Notes: generated by a model from the letters alone, not told the origin. Positions 47,501-59,512 are shown, numbered from the stretch's first letter. The stretch is 64,000 nucleotides of DNA from Gigaspora margarita (GCA_009809945.1 WTPW01000402.1:172388-236387); one strand, 5' to 3'. Numbers and translations: made by a program.

Positions 47501-47988
47501 AAAATATTTATTTCAAATTAAGAACTATTCTATTTTTTTTTACAAATAGTGGCTTTCTTGCTAAAAAAAAATAAATAAATAAATAATAATCTTTTATAAG
47601 TTTTTCTAAAAAAAAAAAAAAAAAAGCAAATTAGTTTGATTTATAAAACATTTTGTGCTATTTATATGAAACTATAATTTCAATTAGCTTGATATACTAT
47701 CAAACACCTTTAATATAAGGATGGGTAGGGTTAGGGTTACAACTATTTATAAATGGTTTGTAGCTATAACTGATGCTAGTCGGTTAACTATTGGTTATAT
47801 TATAGCTACAGCCAGCATTAAAAACATACAAAGATTTTTTTCACTTGATCTTTTTTTAAAGACATCTTATGACACAATGGATTTGAAAATTCGATCTTCT
47901 TTGATATTAAAATAAATTGATCAATTTTCAGAATGAATTATCACATGGGAATTATTTCTGAACCCTGTGAAGAATGTTACATTCGAAA
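47501..47988. other. Gene-free stretch
   Basis: Contains an A-rich tract at 47610-47625 and a gggtagggttagggtta word at 47724. The 64-codon frame at 47721-47915 has no recognisable domain; it may contain the decayed end of the hAT relic. Confidence 0.4.
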
Positions 47989-48286
47989 TAGGGATGGGTT
48001 GGGTCAGTCACGGTCAGTCATCGGTCGGTCATCATGATCGGTCGTGCAGTTAAATAACTGGTTATAGCCGTTTACCCAATTTATTCAAAACATGGTGATA
48101 TGCACCACATGATCAAAAAACCTTCGTTAGCTGTGGTAACTCTCCCACAAAAAATTTTACCCCTCCCGTGACTTTTATCCAATGAAACCCCTTAGGGTTA
48201 GGGTGAGATTAGGGTGAAGTCACGTTAGGGGGTAAACTCATTTATTAAAGTTTTTGTGGGAAATCTATGGGCGTTACCATCGTTCA

Positions 48287-48376
48287 TAATTCTGGTCAAA
48301 CTTGCAGATCATTTGGCCATGTTTAAAGTTGGTTTGTTCTGATCTGGCCAAATAATCTGTAAATTTGACCAGAATT
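48287..48376. mobile_element. 90-bp palindromic MITE
   Basis: taattctggtcaaacttgca, then gatcatttggcc, is mirrored by ggccaaataatctgtaaatt, then tgaccagaatta. A relative with the same core is at 50189-50263. Confidence 0.8.
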
Positions 48377-50188
48377 AGTCGATTAATTGCAACTTTACGT
48401 AATAGATTACATATCATACTTATTCGCACATGCTAGTTTTATCCTTAAAAAGTTGGTATTAATGTCAAAATTCATAGACGATACTATAATAAAATCTTAA
48501 AATCTTGCAAAGAATTTTTTCGTTAGTACAGATTTCTTTGTCGAAATTTTAAGATAAATGAATCCTTTCAAAAATATGTGGTTGTTTTTTTTTCTTCTGA
48601 TTCGCTATAGATGCATCAGTTTTTAAAGATTATAGTTAGAAATATGATTTACTCATGAGATGTGCGTATAATATAGTACGCAAAAATTTGGCTTAAAATA
48701 TTATAGAACAAATGATAAAACTATTCATATCTCAAATTTTTTTACTTATGAAATTGCATTTTTGTTTATAGATGGCTTATATACATATGTATACCATACA
48801 TACTGCACATGCATACACACTATACAACTATACGTCATACTAAAAAAAAAATCAGATATCGTATAAACGCGCATCACTATACCAATAATAACTTTGGGGA
48901 AAAGTATTTAGTAAAATACATGTAATTTTTGATCTTTCGATGTTTAACAAAATCGGGTTACACCAGGCAGTGCTCTGCGCAGTATAGTGAAAGGAAATTG
49001 AATTTAATCACAATTTAATTGCAATTATTTCGTCACTAATTGGGTTTCAATTATTATTAGCTCATGCATTATGAGTTGGGCCTTATTATTTTTTTAATTG
49101 ACAATTCGCGATAGAAGGAGAATTTTAACCGGGGAGATTTTTATAATAAAACATAGTAAAATATATTAATACAGGAGTTCATGATTACTATAGTTTTATA
49201 AAATGATTTGAATTTTAATTGCTTGTAACTTATTATTTACCTAACTAATTTTACTGATCTAGCTATCATTAGAATCACAAAACTAGCTCTACAACTTTTA
49301 TTAGACGTCTACAAAATGTTAATCTAATAAAAAAATTAACTTTACATAGTCAGGAATGCTGATTTTTAGATTTTATATGGTGCGAACAGTCTAAAGACAT
49401 CAAATCAATTAATAATTTTTTTAAATTGTATCTACTCAATAAAAAATTTTAAAGTTGCAAAATAAAATACGTAATTTGATAGCTTTTGATAATATCTATC
49501 AAACTACGTATTTTATTTTAAGAATTTGTTGCTTGTTATTGAGAAGATGTAATTTTAAATTTATAAGTTTTAAAATTTTCAGACTATATATAAAAAAATT
49601 AAAAAACATATAAAAATTTTAACCAATCAAATTCAATTTTATAAAAAAATTTGATGCGACTAATCTGTTTGCACCATATGTAATTTATATTAAGTGTTAT
49701 GTATTTTATTAATACAAACTCTCCTTCTTTCGCGAATTGTCAATTAAAGTATTTCAGTCTCTACAATAAAAAAAATTTGCAAACTTTGATGTATTCATTA
49801 TTAAATTTAAAAACTAATAAAAAAATCTTTTAGAAGAATGATAAGTATACAAAAATGGATTCCTTTACTGCAGTAATTAGGGCTAGGGTTGTTAAATTTC
49901 ATGTAAGTTACATGGAATTTACTGAGTAAATTACACTGTAATTTACATCGTAAGGTATGTAATTTATACGTATAAGTCCAATGACAATTTATAAAATTTG
50001 GCCTAAATTATACTATGATTTGGTTTTAATTGATCATTTGTTTCCCATTGAGGCTGGGTCAAGTTGATGTTAATGCTGGTAGAAGTTGTCATATATTTTG
50101 GCCAACTTTAATACCTATATTGTAACTTACCGTAATTTACCATGTAAAGTATAAGTTATTACAACCCTAATATCAGCCCATTATCAAC

Positions 50189-50263
50189 AAATTGCAGATC
50201 ATTTGACCAGATTTAAAATTGGGTTTCTAGTTCTGGTCAAATGATCTGCAAATTTGACCAGAA
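50189..50263. repeat. Partial relative of the 90-bp MITE
   Basis: aaattgcagatcatttgacc and ggtcaaatgatctgcaaatt flank a 22-bp loop, followed by tgaccagaat. The left terminal attctggtc is missing. Confidence 0.7.
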
Positions 50264-50393
50264 TATAAACGATGGGTTTTTCTATTATATATTTTATTAG
50301 GTAAAAAATTAAAAATCTGGCATCGGTCATTATTTTGACCAGTTACCTCCTCTGACCGGTCAATGTCGGTTATGTTTATTGACCGGTCATGAC

Positions 50394-50674
50394 CAGTGTT
50401 GGCATTTGGACTATGTCCAATAAAAATTTTATTTGGACTTGGGCAAATATTGACATGGACTATTCGAAATAGTGTCCATGTCAATATCTTTTCTTTGCTG
50501 AAATTTTCGGAATTCTGGAGTTTTGCCTAAGTTTTGGCCTCAATTTTGGGTTATATTCGGAGTATTTCGGAGATGCGTTTTATTTGGACTAAGTGTCTTA
50601 TGTCCAATAAAAAAAAAATAAATGTCCATATCCAAATAGTCCATATTGTCCATGTCCATATTTTGCCAACACTG
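50394..50674. mobile_element. hAT MITE nested in the 2.7-kb hAT element
   Basis: Starts cagtgttggcatttggac and ends atattttgccaacactg. Flanks gtcatgac at 50386-50393 and 50675-50682 are identical. Because the host element is full of gaccggtcatgac, part of this match could pre-exist, but the ends and the 8-bp length fit hAT. Interior repeats tgtccat / atggaca words. Confidence 0.85.
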
Positions 50675-50719
50675 GTCATGACCGGTCATGACCGGTCATG
50701 ACCCAACCCTAATTCGAAA

Positions 50720-51299
50720 GTTATGCTAATCTATCCTGAAATCAGCTCTTTATCGTGTAGAAACAAAAAAAAAGGCAATAAAGCATTTACATTATATAAA
50801 GTGTGCATATGCTTAAGTGATTTTAATAATTTATTATGATTTATTAAGTTTATATATAAATTCTCATAATTTGATTTCGATTTTATTTGTCACGTGGTTA
50901 ATCGATACACGATAATCTGGCTTGAACCATGATCGTGCACCGCTTAATTATTTGTTTATTAGAAAATAGGTATAGCGACAAATAAGGGAAAGTTTATTTT
51001 TATTAGGAATAGAACTTAAACGAAAAATTGGAATGTTTCTTGATTCTTTAATTCTTATTTATACACGCGAATTATTCAATAATGATTACATTGTACATTT
51101 TTATTATTTGCATTACTTAATTATTATAATCGCATTACCCTTAATTAATAATACTAATACTACCACTACGATTATATTTTATTAAAATAGATTACATCAA
51201 GTTACCGTCACTCATGTGACATTAGTATTTTAAGAATAAAAAATATAATATCGTGATACAATACGTATTAAAATCGATTATTTTTTCATCAATCGTATG
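50720..51299. other. Gene-free AT-rich stretch
   Basis: No gene or element recognised. Confidence 0.5.
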
Positions 51300-51574
51300 C
51301 AGGGCTGGCAAATGACAAATTAGTGACAAGTGACATATGTCATTTGTTATTTTGTCATTTAAAAATATTATAATATATTAAGACTTCGGGTGTTTTAAGA
51401 TTTAACCAATCCTAAAATACCCGAAGTGGCACAAAACCTTAATGATCTCAGTGTCTTAGCATTTTTAAATATAACCTATTTTTGTCATTTGTCATTTACC
51501 TTCTAAATAAAAAAGTGAAAAATGACAATGTCACAATGTCATTTATGTCATTTAAAAGTCATTTGCCAACCCAG
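51300..51574. mobile_element. hAT MITE, 275 bp, perfect 8-bp duplication
   Basis: Starts cagggctggcaaatgacaaa and ends tttaaaagtcatttgccaac then ccag. Flanks atcgtatg at 51292-51299 and 51575-51582 are identical. The arms repeat tgtcatttgtcattt words and the centre is a cttcgggtgttttaagat hairpin. Confidence 0.9.
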
Positions 51575-51582
51575 ATCGTATG

Positions 51583-52291
51583 CAGCCAATACCAATTCCC
51601 ATATAATAAATTAGAACGTTTACATTTATTTTTACTTCATATTATCAATAAACCATTTTGCCAGTAACAATGTACGTAAATTCTTTCGTTTCGTTTATGT
51701 CATAGGTAATATTAAGGATTCTATTTTTACTTAATATTTTGCAAAGTATTACTGCTGTAAAATAAGAATTTTTTTTTTATTTTCTCAATATTTTATTAAC
51801 AAAACTACAAAAAGATATTCTTTTTAGGTCAATACTTTCATTGATACGATCGCTTTCAATATAATTAAGATATACAATATACTGTAAATGTGCGAATAAT
51901 GCATCGGTGTTATTTCAAAGCGTACAAATTAAAGAGCTAATACTTTAATTTTTAAAACTTAAATGATTTGTATTCGTTTAAATAATTCTTAGCTCTTTCT
52001 AAATGATGTCACGAATTAACGTTCCAGGTGTTATTTTATGATGATACTATATTGGTTTTATTATGCAATTAGTTACAACTTGGTTTTTTATTCACTATAA
52101 CATACACATATATGTTTTAAAAATTGGAGCGAATTTTAAATTAAACCATATAAAGATCAGATTTTATTGATACATGAAGAAATGCATTTCATAGACTATT
52201 GATAGCAAATTATTGAACACAATTATTGAACAAATAATAAAAAAAAAAAAAAAAGTTCAAGCTAAGACTTGGCAAGAATAAATATCATTTT
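51583..52291. other. Gene-free stretch, 3' side of the CsbD-like gene
   Basis: No gene recognised. A poly-A-like run of about 17 A lies at 52237-52253. Confidence 0.5.
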
Positions 52292-52682
52292 TTAGACTTT
52301 ATCTTTACGTTCTTGTCCTTGAGCTTGCAAGTTTTCACTCCCAATGGCGGATCCAATAGTTTCTTTAGCACCACCTACGAGGTTATTTGCTTTATCTTTA
52401 ATTGTATCTTTCGAGGAATTTTTTGAGGCATTAGATTCGGTATTCCCTATTTATTTATATTAGGAATTTTATTAATAATAATCATATAATTTATCCAATT
52501 TTCTTTTAATGCGATTAATTAAAAAAGTTTAAATGCATTGAATGCAAACCTTCATTTTTTCTGGCGGTACCTTCAGCTTGCATTTGTTGATTTCCTAATG
52601 CTTGGCCGGCGGTTTCTTTAGCTCCACCTTGATAATATTTGGCATCACCGCCAATTTTGGATGGTTCGTTATTGGAAGACAT
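52292..52682 (-). CDS. CsbD-like stress protein, two exons, 95 residues
   Basis: Exon 1 is 52682-52550 (ATG at 52682), exon 2 is 52446-52292; the intron has GT (52549-52548) and AG (52448-52447) borders and a split Gly codon. Exon 1 encodes MSSNNEPSKIGGDAKYYQGG, then AKETAGQALGNQQMQAEGTA. Exon 2 encodes KDKANNLVGGAKETIGSAIG, then SENLQAQGQERKDKV. The doubled GGAKET-x-G-x-A-x-G-x-x-x-x-Q-A-x-G pattern is that of the CsbD family, small hydrophilic proteins first known as general-stress proteins in bacteria. Fungal members have been annotated as cruciform or mismatch DNA-binding proteins. No signal peptide or membrane segment. Two motif copies suggest internal duplication. Neither exon is long enough to stand out as an ORF. 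A longer minus-strand frame at 52713-52907 is only its promoter and leader. Confidence 0.92.
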
Positions 52683-52807
52683 GTTGATTGTATAAATTTT
52701 TTTTTTTAAGATTTAAATTTGTGATTTAGTTGTTTTGATAGTTGTTATTGAAGAAGATTTGAATTGTTTAAACTTGATGAAGAATGTTGAAAGAAAGAAA
52801 AGGCCGA

Positions 52808-52815
52808 TATTTATA
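52808..52815 (-). promoter_or_regulatory. TATA box of the CsbD-like gene
   Basis: tataaata on the coding strand, 126 bp before the ATG. It is followed by a pyrimidine-rich leader (cctttctttctttcaac-like), which is common before fungal start sites. Confidence 0.6.
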
Positions 52816-52907
52816 ACTTTTTCAAAATGTATTCCATTAGAATTGAAACTAAAGGATTCGATCGTAATGATATCATTTTGATAAAATTCTTTTTCGAAAG
52901 GCTTCAA

Positions 52908-53223
52908 ATGGTATCATTAATACGTAAGTATTAAAGAATAACACTACAGCCGGGTACATTTACCAAAAATGGAAGAGGCTAAATTTAGTTAGGGTTAGAG
53001 TTACCTTTTTGATTCAATCAAAAGATTTTTTATATTTAATATCAATAATGCAATTTATGCAGTATGTGGATCATATATTGAATTAACTGCTTTAGCTGAC
53101 CCAGGACCCGAATACCCGAATCATACATGAGGTTATATTTTTGGCATCATTTTTTTTTTTTTTTTGTTATTAGCACTTTTATATTGATATATTTTATCTA
53201 TATTTCAAAAATTAGGTTATAAA
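52908..53223. other. Gene-free stretch
   Basis: Contains a ttagttagggttagagttac word at 52988-53010 and a poly-T run of about 19 at 53149-53167. No gene. Confidence 0.45.
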
Positions 53224-53465
53224 TTTAATATTATTTATCTTTTTTAAAATATATGTTTGCTCATCATGACATGCATAATTTCTTAAAATTTCCCGATTAT
53301 AAGATTTATTATACTTAAATAATTAGTAAAAAATTTAAATATAAATTTAATATTATTTATCTTTTTAAAATATATGTTTGCTCATCATGACATGCCATGA
53401 TTTCTTAAAATTTCCCGATTATAAGATTTATTATACTTAAATAATTAGTAAAAAAAATTTAAATA
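53224..53465 (+). repeat. Tandem duplication of about 121 bp
   Basis: Two nearly identical units share tatgtttgctcatcatgaca, then tgcatratttcttaaaattt and cccgattataagatttatta. They differ by few bases, so the duplication is recent relative to the surrounding elements. Confidence 0.9.
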
Positions 53466-55189
53466 TAACCTTATCCATTTCAAATATAACATTTACGCCA
53501 AATACCAGGGTTTAAAAAAGAGGCCATATTAGTTGCTTTTCAATATTACCTCATATATTTTGTTCGTGGACCTGCCCCAACAATGGGTAATGTAGATTGC
53601 CCCTTTTATGGTATCGAAAAGTGGATTGGATGATTCTTTTTCGTTCGATTACACAAACCATAGATGAACTATGCGTTAAGAAACTTAGTTATATGTTAAT
53701 AAGCTAATTAAACTGTAAAGTTCGAATATAAAAAATATTCTTCATCAGGTCTTATACACTGGCACAAAGAGCTGTTTCTGATGAGGTCAATGTGATCATA
53801 AAACTATGAACGTTTTTATTTTCATTAATTGCAAATGAAAGGGCCACCCGAAACATATGATTGTAAGCCAATCAAAGTTAAATGAAATGATTTAGAATCG
53901 ATTTCCATTTTTGATAGTATGCTTACTGTAACTTATTTGCGTCATTATTACATTCAAATATAATCGTTTATAATCGTCATATACACGTTCTACTCGTAAT
54001 TTGCGTTTAATTTTCTACTCGGAAAATTTCGGATCACTCCTTATATATTAGTTCTCTTAATAAAACGTAGATATTATGCAATAATAATTTAGTAGGTACG
54101 TATGTTATGCGATATTACGTAGTAAATCTACTCTATTATGATTTTATGCGTTTTGTGTGGTTTTGTGCCATTTGCATAAAATCACTGTCCCCGCCACCGT
54201 ATAACCGATCACGGTTTTTGCTTACTTTAATATCAAAAATCTCGATTAAAATTCTCATATTTCGTGACCCACAAGGTCAATTTAGACCATTATGACTGAA
54301 ATACCTTTCTCTACAACTTTAGTTAGAGGTATAAAATCGATAAAATTGATCGAACAACTGATTAGCTGTTAACCGTTTATAAGTCAATAGCCGATAATAA
54401 CTGGCCATAAACGACCAAACCCATCCCTGCCTCCCATGCACCATTACTTTGACGTCATCAAATTCACTTAAATAATTTCATGATAAATTAATTCCAATGC
54501 GTTGAATTTCTTTAAATTTATCAATAAACAATTCAGGGATGGTAAATGAGCAGGCATTTGCAAATGATCCGAAATGACATCAAAATGACTGGCCATTTTA
54601 GTCATTTAATTTTTGAGCCATTTAAAAATGACTGTGACCAAATGACACAAGTCATTTGTAAATCCCAAAGTCATTTGGTCATTAGGTCATTATGTATACT
54701 ACAATCGGATGATACGCCAAAATTTGATTGAGTATTAGCACATATTGGTTAGATCAAAAAAGTCTATGCATGAAAGCTTAATTAAGGATTGGAGCCGGTT
54801 TTATTTTCATATGTCTTGACCAGTTAAAACCAGTTTTATCATAAAAAAAAAACAATACTATACTATTTTCAAAAAAAAAAAGCTACTTTTGATACGTAAG
54901 TATAATTTTGTAAAAATTTTCCAATCGATTAATTGCCAATTATAGTTGGCAACTAATCGATTTATAATATCATATGATACCATTAGATTAGATGATTAAC
55001 CAATCAAACTAAAGGATTAACCTGATTAGTTGAACTAGTTGATGATTAATCGAGTAGTTGTTTTAAAAATTGATTAGTTGGAAAGTTGTCAATTAGATGG
55101 CTTTTCAACTAACGATTTGGATCACTAATAGTAAAACCCCCAAAAATAGAATCGAACATCATTACCTTAATTGTAGTTCGTTACATCTA
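53466..55189. other. Gene-free stretch with decayed hAT ends
   Basis: No gene. 54421-54447 (accaaacccatccctg) resembles the end of the 47989 hAT element, and 54534-54550 (cagggatggtaaatgag) resembles the 51300 MITE, but partner ends and duplications were not found. 54918-54964 is a ccaatcgattaattgcc / ggcaactaatcgat hairpin. Confidence 0.45.
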
Positions 55190-55310
55190 CACTTTTTGAA
55201 CCTTTTGCACCTTCTGAACTTTTCGAATTTCTGTATTTTTTGAACCGAGCTTTTTGTACATTTTGTACTTTAGGCACTTTCTGTACTATGTGAACTTTTC
55301 GAACTTGGTC
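55190..55310 (+). repeat. Degenerate short tandem repeat, tttttgaacc-like
   Basis: About ten variants of cttttygaacy follow each other (ctttttgaaccttttgcacc, ttctgaacttttcgaattt, and so on). No coding frame recognised. Confidence 0.65.
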
Positions 55311-55359
55311 ATTGTCTATTTTCGTAAATTAAGCCAGTTCGAATTATGTTGCAATTTGG

Positions 55360-55769
55360 TAGAAGAAAAGTATAAAAGCGCTGCCTTTGTCGCTTCAATA
55401 AAAAGTAACACATTAAGAGTTAAACTCGGGTGAGTCATAACCTTCGAAATTAGAGTAGAAGTGTTAAGCAGTTAAGCTCTAAGTAGTTTTATTCAAAGAT
55501 TCCATTCGTAATAAAACCGAATTTACCTTGTTCTGTATACCGCACTAAAATAATCGTACCTTCGTCAAATCGCCATAATTCTTGTCCCGTGACTATTGAT
55601 AACCTTGAATTTGTTGTTAATAATAGAAAAATAAAGAGAATCAGTAAATTAGTAATTGATCAATCGATCGCATTTATAATAAACCATTATTGATTAAAAC
55701 ATTGATTACCTCATTTAACGAACAATACCCGATCCCCGTGATTTCGAATTATTAATTAGCTAGGGTGTA
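55360..55769. other. Promoter-like and polyadenylation-like stretch, unassigned
   Basis: agtataaaagcgctgcct followed by a short stem (agcgc/gcttc) and aataaaaagtaac looks like the middle of an LTR, but no second copy or TG/CA ends were found in the window. No gene. Confidence 0.3.
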
Positions 55770-56017
55770 CAGAATTATGATGCGAAAATAGCCAAATTAT
55801 GCAAGCGGCAAACCATAAAATTATGCAAATTATGCGAATTTTGAGTTATTAGCCAATAAAAAGTCAAAAAGCATGGCAAATCAGGTGATTACAGTCACAT
55901 GGTCAACCCAGTTTATTCATTTAACCAATCAATTTTTGTTCACATGCTGCATGAAAGTGAACAGACTATGCGGTTTCATATAGAAAAAACCGCATATTAT
56001 GCCGCATCATAACCCTG
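55770..56017. mobile_element. MITE with cagnnttatgatgcg ends
   Basis: cagaattatgatgcgaaaa at the left matches the complement of the right end, cagggttatgatgcggca. The interior holds aaattatgc words and paired caatcaa segments. Flanking 8-mers do not match, so boundaries or family are uncertain. Confidence 0.6.
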
Positions 56018-56581
56018 GACACTCTACAATTCGCCATCGCCCCTATAAGAAAAGTGGTCGGGATCGCATGGAAAAACAGTGTATAGGCACGTGTTTGAGT
56101 GTCACGTGTTATGGACCGTGCATGGTTCAAGTTGGCACGGGAATCGGTGGCCGTGTTGATCCGTGTAACCGTGCCAATTTAACGTGAAATCACATAAATC
56201 GTAAGTGCCTTTTGTAGCAGTTTACTAAGCAAATTGACTCGGAGCTGATGGAACGTGAATGGTTCGGGTAAGCAAACATAAATTTATGATCCGCTTTCCA
56301 GAAGACATTTTATTAGAAGAGGACTGGATAATAGTTGGAGTATGTAAATATCTGGAAACTAAAGCAACTGCAAATGTGTAAAATCTTGCAAGAAATCTTT
56401 TCCCTTAAGTTATCCAGAGCAGGCTTACTTGCGAGTTTTTGAGATATATCAATTTTTTTTTTAAAAAAAAACGTTTATTGTACTTCGTGAAACGAGCCAG
56501 CACGTGTCACTTTTAACACGTGTCATTCCGTGAAATTAAGACGTGCCATCACGTACAACTTCGTGGTATTCCGTGTGACGT
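56018..56581. other. cgtg-rich stretch, probably part of an outer element
   Basis: 56070-56190 and 56490-56581 are dense in cacgtgt/ccgtgt words; similar words resume at 57102-57176 and 57413-57500, after two nested MITEs. This looks like one outer hAT-like element whose ends I could not fix. The 62-codon plus-strand frame here has no domain. Confidence 0.45.
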
Positions 56582-57101
56582 TGGGGTGTAACATCGACTA
56601 TTTAATCAAAAATTATTTTACGATTTATGCCTATATACTTAAAAATCGATATTTTTAGATATTTTAAAATGTATCAACTTATTATATAGGTATGCAATTG
56701 CCTTAAAATTTCCACCAGTTATTTATATAAAGTCTATGGTTTTATTTTTTTTATTAATATGTTGGTTTCGAATATTCGCTTTATAGAATATATAAAAATT
56801 CATAAATTAGGACGAAAAATATCATCTTAAACATATAAATCAAAACTTATTAGAACTTTAGCGAAAAATAAAACATAGTTAATTTGAAAAAGTTCTGAGA
56901 ACAGTTGTCAATTAAAAAAAATTGGAAAAATAAGTGCAATATTTATGTGATACCTTTAGAATTTTGCACTTTTCTTTATAATTAAGTAAAGTAAAATTAT
57001 ATTCGATTAATTATTTTAATTTTACTGTTAAAAATTTGATAATAATAAAATAATCAATGTAACTGATATAGTTTTGATTAAATAGTCGATGTTACACCCC
57101 A
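56582..57101. mobile_element. MULE-type MITE, 520 bp, 9-bp duplication
   Basis: Starts tggggtgtaacatcgacta, then tttaatcaaaa; ends with its complement, giving at least 29 bp of perfect inverted repeat. Flanks gtgtgacgt at 56573-56581 and 57102-57110 are identical, and 9-bp duplications are typical of Mutator-like elements. Non-coding. Confidence 0.88.
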
Positions 57102-57176
57102 GTGTGACGTGTATAACGTTCCACCCATTACCGTAGAGTCCGTGTCATTTTTAACCGTGCCTGTACTATCCCGTGC

Positions 57177-57412
57177 CAGGTACCCGGAAAATATCGATTT
57201 GATTTGACAAAAATATATATCGATTTGGTCAAAAATATCGATTTATATCGATTTTGAAATATCGCTTGGCTAAATTTATATTACTCGGCCAGAATTATGC
57301 TTTACAGTATTTTTAATTCTTGCCAAAATATTAATGTTACACTGCAGCAAATTTTGTAAAAATATTTTTTACTTTATGATCGATACAAATCGATATTTTT
57401 TCCGGGTCCCTG
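57177..57412. mobile_element. hAT MITE, 236 bp, perfect 8-bp duplication
   Basis: Starts caggtacccggaaaatatcg and ends cgatattttttccgggtccc then tg. Flanks tcccgtgc at 57169-57176 and 57413-57420 are identical. Interior repeats atatcgattt. It sits in the same cgtg-rich outer sequence as the MULE MITE. Confidence 0.9.
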
Positions 57413-57599
57413 TCCCGTGCATATACACTGATTTTCCCGTACGATACCCCGAACCACTGGCGAACCACATGATTCTTCATTGTTGATTGACCGTGACACT
57501 CGGAACTATTGTTCCAAATCGTTAGTTGAAAAACCAACTAGTTGCTCGATTAATTATTCGATTAATATAATTCCGAAATATTCCGTTTAGTCGGGCTGA

Positions 57600-57735
57600 T
57601 CCGTGCTGATTTCTTGGGTTTGATTGGCTAATTATCTAATTATGCCACGTGATATGAATAATCGATTAGTTGCAAACTATAGTTGGCAACTAATCGATTG
57701 GTAAATTTTTACCAACTCGGAACACTACTCGGAAC
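57600..57735. repeat. atcgattagttgc palindrome with hAT-like edge
   Basis: aatcgattagttgcaaacta and tagttggcaactaatcgatt form a hairpin, followed by accaactcggaacact. The same core occurs at 35275-35325 (inside the CACTA-like element) and 54918-54964, so it is a dispersed repeat family. Confidence 0.6.
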
Positions 57736-57955
57736 CCGATCGGCGAGTTCTCGAAATCTCGTGACACGTGACCCTGAATTAAGCAGTAGACTTATATTCG
57801 AAATATTAGTGCTAAATTAGCCAAATACTCGTTCAAGCAATTGCACCAACATCAAAGAATACTTATCTTAACACCGACAGTGTCCTTATAAGACCTAAAA
57901 CTCTAAAAGATCCGGTCCAAGTCTTCCACGCCACGATCGACGCTTTCCATTTTTG

Positions 57956-58242
57956 GGGGTCGTCTAAAGCCAGGCGCGTTCACGTGATAAAAAGCCAATC
58001 AAATCATAAAATTTGATCTTTACGGATCAGCCCGACGAGACAAAAACAACAAAGAAAAAAAGTGAAAACCGCCGAAAATACAAGAAACGAGTGTCTAAAC
58101 CTGTCTAGAAGCTTTAATAAAAAATGTCGGGAAGACAATTTTACTTATAAGACAAGCCCTAACCCTAACCCTAACTAACCCTTACCCTAATTTTAATTAA
58201 ATAATCAAAAACATATAAACGCACCTGGCTTTAGCCACCCCC
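57956..58242. mobile_element. MITE with telomere-like word, likely 8-bp duplication
   Basis: ggggtcgtctaaagccagg, then cgcgtt, is mirrored by aacgcacctggctttagcca, then ccccc. Flanks catttttg at 57948-57955 and 58243-58250 are identical. At 58156-58190 it carries ccctaaccctaaccctaac and related units. Confidence 0.75.
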
Positions 58243-58342
58243 CATTTTTGGAGTTTCGATCTTGTCCCATTGTTTGGATTAGGTTATTATTGAACGTATT
58301 GGTGTTATTTAGTTTGCATTATCTTAGTCCACACCCTTTCAA

Positions 58343-58766
58343 CAGTCAAACCTTTCTATGATTTCACTCTTGGGATACAAAAAATCGTGATGATATAGAA
58401 GTGTGCCAATTATAGAGGTCAAAATTATTATATTTAATAATAGTTGGTTTTAAAAACATGCGTTTAGGCCGTTTGAAGTTAATTTTTTGGTTAACATAAC
58501 CCCCCCCCAGCTGAAGCCTCCCCCCACCTCCCTCCGAAAACGAACAGCCAATCATAACGCTGGATGACTCTCGCCAGTCACCTGATTTAAATCAACCAAT
58601 CAAATTGGCCCATCTTTGTTCATTTTTATATGTTCGTTTCATATGTTCGTTTCGTTTTATCCCCCTCCCTCCCTCTCGAGAGTCCTGGAACAGTGATGTT
58701 AACCAAAGAATCAACTTCGAACGGCCTTATAAAGAAAATGTGGTTATATATAGAGAGGTTTGACTG
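58343..58766. mobile_element. MITE with cagtcaaacctctctat ends
   Basis: cagtcaaacctttctatgat at the left is mirrored by atatagagaggtttgactg at the right. TA follows the right end but AA precedes the left. The end resembles the mariner-like families here. The interior has a C-rich run at 58500-58510 and a ccctccctccctctcgagag segment. Confidence 0.65.
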
Positions 58767-59512
58767 TAACAGTAAAATTGATCCTACATCCTGGCGTTGC
58801 TGTATCAAGTATCAAAGTGGCACCGACAGATTTACTGATCAGCATTCTAGAACATCTGAAATTTTTTAAAATCCTAACGATGTTTTCCGAATAACTACTC
58901 AATTAAACTTAAGCAATTTTTTTTTTGATTTTAATATTATACTTCTGTAGAATTTAATAAAAAATTTCATTGAATTCGGACAGATGACTATAGAGAAATT
59001 CTCGCTAAAGTTTAAATATATATATATTATAGAAAATCTGATAAAACAATTGGACGAATTTTTCTTTTTTCATACTTTAAGTGAAGATTTCTTAACATCC
59101 AACTAACCGAATTTGACAAAAACTTTTTTTATTTCAATACTATAAGTACACAGAATTAAAATAAAAAAGTTTGGTCGAACTTGAATAGCTAATGATCGAG
59201 TAGTATCCATTAAAAGTTAAAAAAAATTGACCGCAGCTCTTTTTTTATAGATGTCTAAACTTTGAACGAAGATTCGGCATTTGCCTAGTCAAAATCGATC
59301 AAAATTTTTTATTTTAATTATATAAGCTCATAGAATTAAATAAAAAAAAATTGATCAAATTTGACACGGTAAGTACCAAGTAATTTTCGTTCAAAGTTTA
59401 GGGGCCTATAAAAAAAAGCAGTGACCAATTTTTTTTTAATTTTTAATGAACATTTCTTAACAACTAATTCAAATTCGATCAAATTTTTTTATTATATCAA
59501 CTCAAAAAATTA

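Larger units (their letters stand above)
47989..50711. mobile_element. hAT element, 2.7 kb, non-coding, with nested MITEs
   Basis: Starts tagggatgggttgggtca and ends tgacccaaccctA (complement tagggttgggtca). Flanks attcgaaa at 47981-47988 and 50712-50719 are identical, the 8-bp hAT duplication. Both ends carry subterminal ggtcggtcat / gaccggtcatgac repeats. I found no transposase inside. Insertions at 48287-48376 and 50394-50674, and palindromic stretches at 49270-49690, fill the interior. Confidence 0.88.

Noticed and set aside
52713-52907. 64-codon minus-strand ORF
   Set aside because: Covers the TATA box and leader of the CsbD-like gene.
54421-54670. Possible hAT MITE ends (catccctg and cagggatgg)
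   Set aside because: Partner ends and matching 8-mers were not found; kept only as decayed ends in the gene-free description.
55360-55720. Possible solo LTR
   Set aside because: Has TATA-like and polyadenylation-like words but no second copy, no defined TG/CA ends and no target duplication.
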